A program made the position numbers and the translations under genes. Under the pieces are notes generated by a model. It did no database searches. It saw only the letters and a program-made list of their open reading frames with translations, and was not told the origin of the DNA. From Paenibacillus qinlingensis (GTDB taxonomy: Bacteria > Bacillota > Bacilli > Paenibacillales > NBRC-103111), in the NCBI RefSeq assembly GCF_013204845.1, contig NZ_JABMKY010000030.1, forward strand, positions 32,629 through 96,628: a stretch of 64,000 nucleotides of DNA. The letters are read 5' to 3'. This document shows positions 60,351 through 64,000 of this stretch, piece after piece. How positions within the stretch are numbered: the first letter of the stretch is position 1; the number at the start of each line of letters is the position of its first letter.

Positions 60351-62115
60351 CCTTCTCCGTCCCTTCCACAATGGGGGTGTGAAGCGGCAGCCTAATTTGA
60401 ACCAAGGCCCCTCTCTCCGGCTTATTTAGAAATCTCAGCGCAACTCTATTCCCATAGTTCATTTGCAACCGATGCCGTACGTTCCATATCCCAAGGTGCT
60501 CATCGCCCGATTGGTCCAAATACTGAGCTGAATTCAATTGCTGCAGCATTTCTGGTTGAAACCCATCCCCGTTATCGCTAATCGACAGCAGAAAGAACTC
60601 CTCAGGCGCTTCTGGATCTTGCTCTGCTTTCACTTGAATGACATACATACCGTACTGCTTCGTAAACCCATGGATTACTGCATTCTCTACAAATGGCTGT
60701 ACAATTAGCGGCGGAATAGCGTATTGGCTGTATGTCTCTGGCAATTGGATGTCAAACGTCAAATTGTCTGGATATCTCATCACTTGAATCTCCAAATAAT
60801 TTCGAATATGATCGATCTCATCCTTCAGTGTCATCGTTGTCCGATTCGTACGCATAATAAAACGGAAATAATCGGCCAGATGCAAAGACATCTTCTGAAC
60901 GGATTTCGTATCTTTTAACGCCGCGAGGTTATAAATAATATTTAAACTGTTCATATAGAAGTGAGGATTAATTTGTACCTGCAAATGCTTGAATTCCGCC
61001 TGCTGTACGCGGATCTTCTCCTCATAGACCGAAATCTTCAAATTCTCTATCTGATCCACCATGTTGTTAAAAGTAGCGATCAGAAAGGCAAACTCCGTCG
61101 AACTGCCTTCATGTAACCTAACTGACAATTCCCCTTGAGCAATCTTCCTCATTCCACGAATTAATTGCATCAATGGCTTGAATAAAATGCGCTGCACATA
61201 GAGGAGATAGATACCTAGTACAAAGGCTCCGCCCAATGGTAAAAAGTAGATCAACAACTGCAAATATGGCAAATTCTGCAGCATATTTTTCTCGGCAATG
61301 ATGAGCTCAAATTCTAATTCTGCATGTGAGGAGGCTTCCCGCACAATCAAAAACTGCTGATCAAGCTCCTTATCTTTGACAATTTGAAAGCCAGAGCTTT
61401 TGGATGTAATTTGATCACTGATGTTCTGATACCTTTGTAAAGGGAAATAGTTGTTTGTTAACGTAGTCCCATCTGGAGACACCACAGTAGTTCCTCCACC
61501 TTCGCCAGTGTCCCACTTGCTAAGCGGTTCAACCATACTGCTCATTTTAATGAGAATACCGCCTGACAGCCCTGCGCCTAAATCCTTATTAATTTTCATC
61601 AAATAGTGATCGCCATTCGTTCCCTTCATAATGAGCCAGTTACCATTCGAACTGTCGTTCGGACGACTCTTCGAATTTTCCACAATGAATTGTTTCACCG
61701 TCTGAACACGATCATAGTAATACGTATTTTCCCTTGTAGAAACGAGTAGATCCCCCGTCGTATTCGAAAAGACGAAAAATGTATTAACCAAATTGTATAT
61801 ATCTAGTTGTCGGGTTAACTTATTGAACAAACGCTGTTTCGCCAGCACGTAATCGTCCGATTCCAAGGGGTACAAGTTCATATTAATGACATCAGGATCA
61901 CTATAGAGATGGAATAAATAATTATCGAATTCTTTGAGTGTATTATCCGTATCCTCCACATACTGCTGCAGAAGCTTATTATAGTTTTGAGAAATTTGAT
62001 CCCTTACCACATTCATGGAATACACATTATTAAAAATCAGAAACAAAACTAAGGGAGCAACCACCAGCACAAACCCAATAAAAATCTTAAACCTAACCGA
62101 ATTCACAATATTCAA
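60343..62115 (-). CDS. YesM-type sensor histidine kinase
   Basis: 590 residues. N-terminal membrane helix (FKIFIGFVLVVAPLVLFLIF), a large extracellular Cache-like region, a second membrane helix (LLIYFLPLGGAFVLGIYLLY) and a HAMP domain. The His_kinase domain QVQINPHFYMNSLNIIYNLA holds the phosphoacceptor His, and the HATPase segment follows (PPLIVQPFVENAVIHGF, ISDNGDGFQP). TTG start at 62115 with GGCGGGG upstream. It pairs with the overlapping response regulator. Confidence 0.92.
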   Translation of the reverse strand: MNIVNSVRFKIFIGFVLVVAPLVLFLIFNNVYSMNVVRDQISQNYNKLLQQYVEDTDNTLKEFDNYLFHLYSDPDVINMNLYPLESDDYVLAKQRLFNKLTRQLDIYNLVNTFFVFSNTTGDLLVSTRENTYYYDRVQTVKQFIVENSKSRPNDSSNGNWLIMKGTNGDHYLMKINKDLGAGLSGGILIKMSSMVEPLSKWDTGEGGGTTVVSPDGTTLTNNYFPLQRYQNISDQITSKSSGFQIVKDKELDQQFLIVREASSHAELEFELIIAEKNMLQNLPYLQLLIYFLPLGGAFVLGIYLLYVQRILFKPLMQLIRGMRKIAQGELSVRLHEGSSTEFAFLIATFNNMVDQIENLKISVYEEKIRVQQAEFKHLQVQINPHFYMNSLNIIYNLAALKDTKSVQKMSLHLADYFRFIMRTNRTTMTLKDEIDHIRNYLEIQVMRYPDNLTFDIQLPETYSQYAIPPLIVQPFVENAVIHGFTKQYGMYVIQVKAEQDPEAPEEFFLLSISDNGDGFQPEMLQQLNSAQYLDQSGDEHLGIWNVRHRLQMNYGNRVALRFLNKPERGALVQIRLPLHTPIVEGTEKDV

Positions 62116-62272
62116 AGGGTCCCCGCCTCATATGTCGTATTTGGGAATGAACTTCCATTGTAAGCGTTCCCTTCTTATTTTACTATCTGTAAAACACATA
62201 TACATAGCATTTTAAATACAATGTATGCGGAAGTAATTTGACCTCTCTTCTGTTACATAAGTGGACAGAAAA

Positions 62273-62306
62273 AAAGCCTATGAAATCATAAGATTTCATA
62301 GGCTTT
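62273..62306 (-). terminator. Terminator of the rRNA/tRNA operon
   Basis: AAAGCCTATGAAATC/GATTTCATAGGCTTT, a perfect 15-bp stem with a 4-base loop, followed on the minus strand by TTTTTTTCTG. Confidence 0.92.
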
Positions 62307-62318
62307 CTCTATTCGTTA

Positions 62319-62397
62319 TACCGGCAAGAGGACTCGAACCTCCACCCTTTCGGACTCGATTTTGAGTCGAGCGCGTCTGCCATTCCGCCATGCCGGC
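62319..62397 (-). tRNA. tRNA-Leu (CAA)
   Basis: Long variable arm and anticodon loop CTCAAAA. 3' CCA not encoded. Last tRNA of the array, 12 bases before the terminator. Confidence 0.9.
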
Positions 62398-62414
62398 ATA
62401 AACTTGTAAAACAA

Positions 62415-62503
62415 TGGTGCCGAAGACCAGACTTGAACTGGTACGGTAGTCACCTACCGCAGGATTTTAAGTCCTGTGCGTCTGCCGATTCCGCCACTCC
62501 GGC
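62415..62503 (-). tRNA. tRNA-Leu (TAA)
   Basis: Long variable arm, anticodon loop CTTAAAA, encoded CCA. Confidence 0.93.
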
Positions 62504-62515
62504 TTATAAATTTTG

Positions 62516-62589
62516 TGGAGGCGCCACCCAGATTCGAACTGGGGGTAAAGCTTTTGCAGAGCTCTGCCTTACCACTTGGCTATGGCGCC
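62516..62589 (-). tRNA. tRNA-Cys (GCA)
   Basis: Acceptor GGCGCCA/TGGCGCC, anticodon GCA within CTCTGCAAAAG, encoded CCA. Confidence 0.93.
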
Positions 62590-62599
62590 TTAGTAATAA

Positions 62600-62674
62600 T
62601 GGAGCGGAAGACGGGGATCGAACCCGCGACCCTCGCCTTGGCAAGGCGATGCTCTACCGCTGAGCCACTTCCGC
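62600..62674 (-). tRNA. tRNA-Gly (GCC)
   Basis: Acceptor GCGGAAG, anticodon loop CTTGCCAAG, encoded CCA. Confidence 0.94.
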
Positions 62675-62682
62675 ATATAAAA

Positions 62683-62754
62683 CTGGGGATCAAGGATTTG
62701 AACCTTGGCATGACGGAGTCAAAGTCCGTTGCCTTACCGCTTGGCTAATCCCCA
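62683..62754 (-). tRNA. tRNA-Gln (TTG)
   Basis: Acceptor TGGGGAT/ATCCCCA with the U1-A72 pair expected for tRNA-Gln; anticodon loop CTTTGAC. CCA not encoded. Confidence 0.93.
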
Positions 62755-62776
62755 TTATGTTGCTTTGGTAATAATG

Positions 62777-62850
62777 GGCGGACGACGGGACTTGAACCCG
62801 CGAATGCCGGATCCACAAACCGGTGCGTTAACCCCTTCGCCACGACCGCC
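62777..62850 (-). tRNA. tRNA-His (GTG)
   Basis: Anticodon loop TTTGTGGA and the extra 5' G opposite C73. One U-U mismatch in the acceptor stem. CCA not encoded. Confidence 0.9.
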
Positions 62851-62873
62851 ACAATATTAAGTTTCTTGCATTT

Positions 62874-62947
62874 TGGCAGGGGCAGCAGGAATTGAACCCA
62901 CACCAAAGGTTTTGGAGACCTTTGTTCTACCCTTAAACTATGCCCCT
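62874..62947 (-). tRNA. tRNA-Trp (CCA)
   Basis: Acceptor AGGGGCA/TGCCCCT, anticodon loop CTCCAAA, encoded CCA. Confidence 0.94.
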
Positions 62948-62959
62948 GCATAAAGAAAA

Positions 62960-63041
62960 TGGAGGCTGATGGATTCGAACCACCGAACTCGAAGAGAGCA
63001 GATTTACAGTCTGCCGTGTTTAGCCACTTCACTAAGCCTCC
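62960..63041 (-). tRNA. tRNA-Tyr (GTA)
   Basis: Acceptor GGAGGCT/AGCCTCC, anticodon loop CTGTAAA, long variable arm. CCA not encoded. Confidence 0.93.
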
Positions 63042-63050
63042 ACAAAGCAA

Positions 63051-63126
<76 letters not shown>

Positions 63127-63142
63127 TTATTAAATTTTTAAA

Positions 63143-63218
<76 letters not shown>

Positions 63219-63238
63219 TTACTAGTTGAATGTGATAA

Positions 63239-63315
63239 TGGCGGAGCTGACGGGATTCGAACCCGCGGTCTCCTGCGTGACAGGCAGGCATGTTAGGCCA
63301 CTACACCACAGCTCC
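63239..63315 (-). tRNA. tRNA-Asp (GTC)
   Basis: Acceptor GGAGCTG, anticodon loop CTGTCAC, encoded CCA. Confidence 0.94.
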
Positions 63316-63327
63316 ACATTCATTATT

Positions 63328-63404
<77 letters not shown>

Positions 63405-63460
63405 TCATTAAGTATAAGTCACGTTTCCTATTAAATCAAGTCTTTCATAAGGAAAAGTGA

Positions 63461-63533
63461 TGGAGGCTGACGGGATCGAACCGCCGACCCTCTGCTTGTA
63501 AGGCAGATGCTCTCCCAGCTGAGCTAAGCCTCC
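63461..63533 (-). tRNA. tRNA-Val (TAC)
   Basis: Acceptor GGAGGCT/AGCCTCC, anticodon loop CTTACAA. The 3' bases are TCA, so CCA is not encoded. Confidence 0.94.
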
Positions 63534-63547
63534 ATGGGAAGTAAAAA

Positions 63548-63622
63548 TGGTGACCCGTAGGGGACTCGAACCCCTGTTACCTCCGTGAAAGGGAGGTGTC
63601 TTAACCACTTGACCAACGGGCC
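63548..63622 (-). tRNA. tRNA-Glu (TTC)
   Basis: Acceptor GGCCCGT, anticodon loop CTTTCAC, encoded CCA. Confidence 0.95.
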
Positions 63623-63637
63623 TTACTAGAAAGATTG

Positions 63638-63729
63638 TGGCGGAGAGAGAGGGATTCGAACCCTCGAGACGCTTGTGACGCCTACACGATTTCCAATCGT
63701 GCTCCTTCGGCCAGCTCGGACACCTCTCC
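63638..63729 (-). tRNA. tRNA-Ser (GGA)
   Basis: Acceptor GGAGAGG, anticodon loop TTGGAAA, long variable arm, encoded CCA. Confidence 0.94.
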
Positions 63730-63732
63730 ATA

Positions 63733-63808
63733 TGGCTCCCCGAACAGGACTCGAACCTGTGACAACTCGATTAACAGTCGAGTGCTCTACCAACTGAGCT
63801 ATCAGGGA
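63733..63808 (-). tRNA. tRNA-Asn (GTT)
   Basis: Acceptor TCCCTGA, anticodon loop CTGTTAA, encoded CCA. First tRNA after the 23S rRNA; no 5S rRNA lies in the about 120 bases between them. Confidence 0.94.
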
Positions 63809-63928
63809 ATAGAAACATGGAACTATCAAGGATTTATTCCTTGAAAACTAGATACGAAACTTCAACGTAAGTAATATTTGGTTTTCTAGCAGAGAGACTT
63901 TAATCTACGATTAAAGATCCCTATATAT

Positions 63929-64000
63929 GGTTAAGCCCTCGACCGATTAGTATTCGTCAGCTGCATACGTTGCCGCACTTCCACCTCGAACCTATCAACC
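63929..64000 (-). rRNA. 23S ribosomal RNA, 3' end only
   Basis: The minus strand reads GGCAACGTATGCAGCTGACG, then AATACTAATCGGTCGAGGGC and TTAACC, the conserved 3' end of bacterial 23S rRNA (helix pairing with the 5' end). The gene continues past the window. Confidence 0.93.

Overview
The window looks like a chromosomal segment of an endospore-forming, S-layer-bearing member of the Paenibacillaceae (Paenibacillus or a close relative). The evidence is: spore genes (sspI, a CotH-type kinase, YheC/D, two YjcZ-type micro-proteins, DUF3231); an SLH-domain surface protein; LplA/B/C-type sugar uptake with a YesM/YesN-type two-component pair; LiaF/S/R; a ydaO/yuaA (c-di-AMP) riboswitch; and a 16-tRNA array whose order matches the Bacillus subtilis trnD cluster, next to a 23S rRNA 3' end. 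All calls come from reading the sequence; no database search was run.

Layout. 0-2.6 kb: a cut-off hydroxyacid dehydrogenase and a sugar-phosphate isomerase-like gene, divergent from an AraC regulator. 3-9.3 kb: an SLH/Ig-like surface protein, a lipoprotein, a DUF1772 membrane protein and a very large BTAD/ATPase/TPR regulator. 9.5-19.4 kb: an accessory zone of small orphan genes, two IS110-family elements (one dead, one apparently intact with a likely bridge-RNA region), hairpins and a recurring CTGCCCGTTAGC-type motif that brackets genes and terminators. In this zone a CotH-like kinase and a small SET-domain lysine methyltransferase form an overlapping pair, divergent by 41 bp from a gene for a Gly-Thr-Gly-Lys repeat protein. 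I regard this as the most interesting locus. 20-22 kb: rRNA methyltransferase, KtrA-type potassium regulator, sspI. 22-27 kb: two Gfo/Idh/MocA dehydrogenases flanking a ThuA-like gene, with a LacI regulator upstream.

27-36 kb: degenerate-GGDEF/EAL protein, YheC/D, prfC, a metallophosphoesterase, zwf, a GNAT enzyme and small unknowns. 36-41 kb: a cell-envelope stress block (PspA/LiaH-like, liaF, liaS, liaR, signal peptidase I), then a c-di-AMP riboswitch controlling a 3D-domain secreted protein. 41-45 kb: eutA-eutB-eutC. 45-50.5 kb: moeA, moaA, mobA, a MOSC protein and a membrane-fused molybdopterin oxidoreductase. 51-54.9 kb: SANT-like protein, alpha/beta hydrolase, ROK regulator, methyltransferase and small proteins. 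54.9-62.1 kb: sugar ABC transporter (binding protein plus two permeases, no ATPase) with its sensor kinase and AraC-type response regulator. 62.3-64 kb: tRNA array and 23S end.

Four intergenic regions (25.2, 35.9, 45.1 and 50.8 kb) carry about 200-bp elements built the same way: two direct copies of a roughly 24-bp unit spaced about 50 bp, then two inverted copies spaced about 50 bp. Two unrelated unit sequences share this architecture, and one copy is interrupted by a 168-bp MITE with a 7-bp target duplication.
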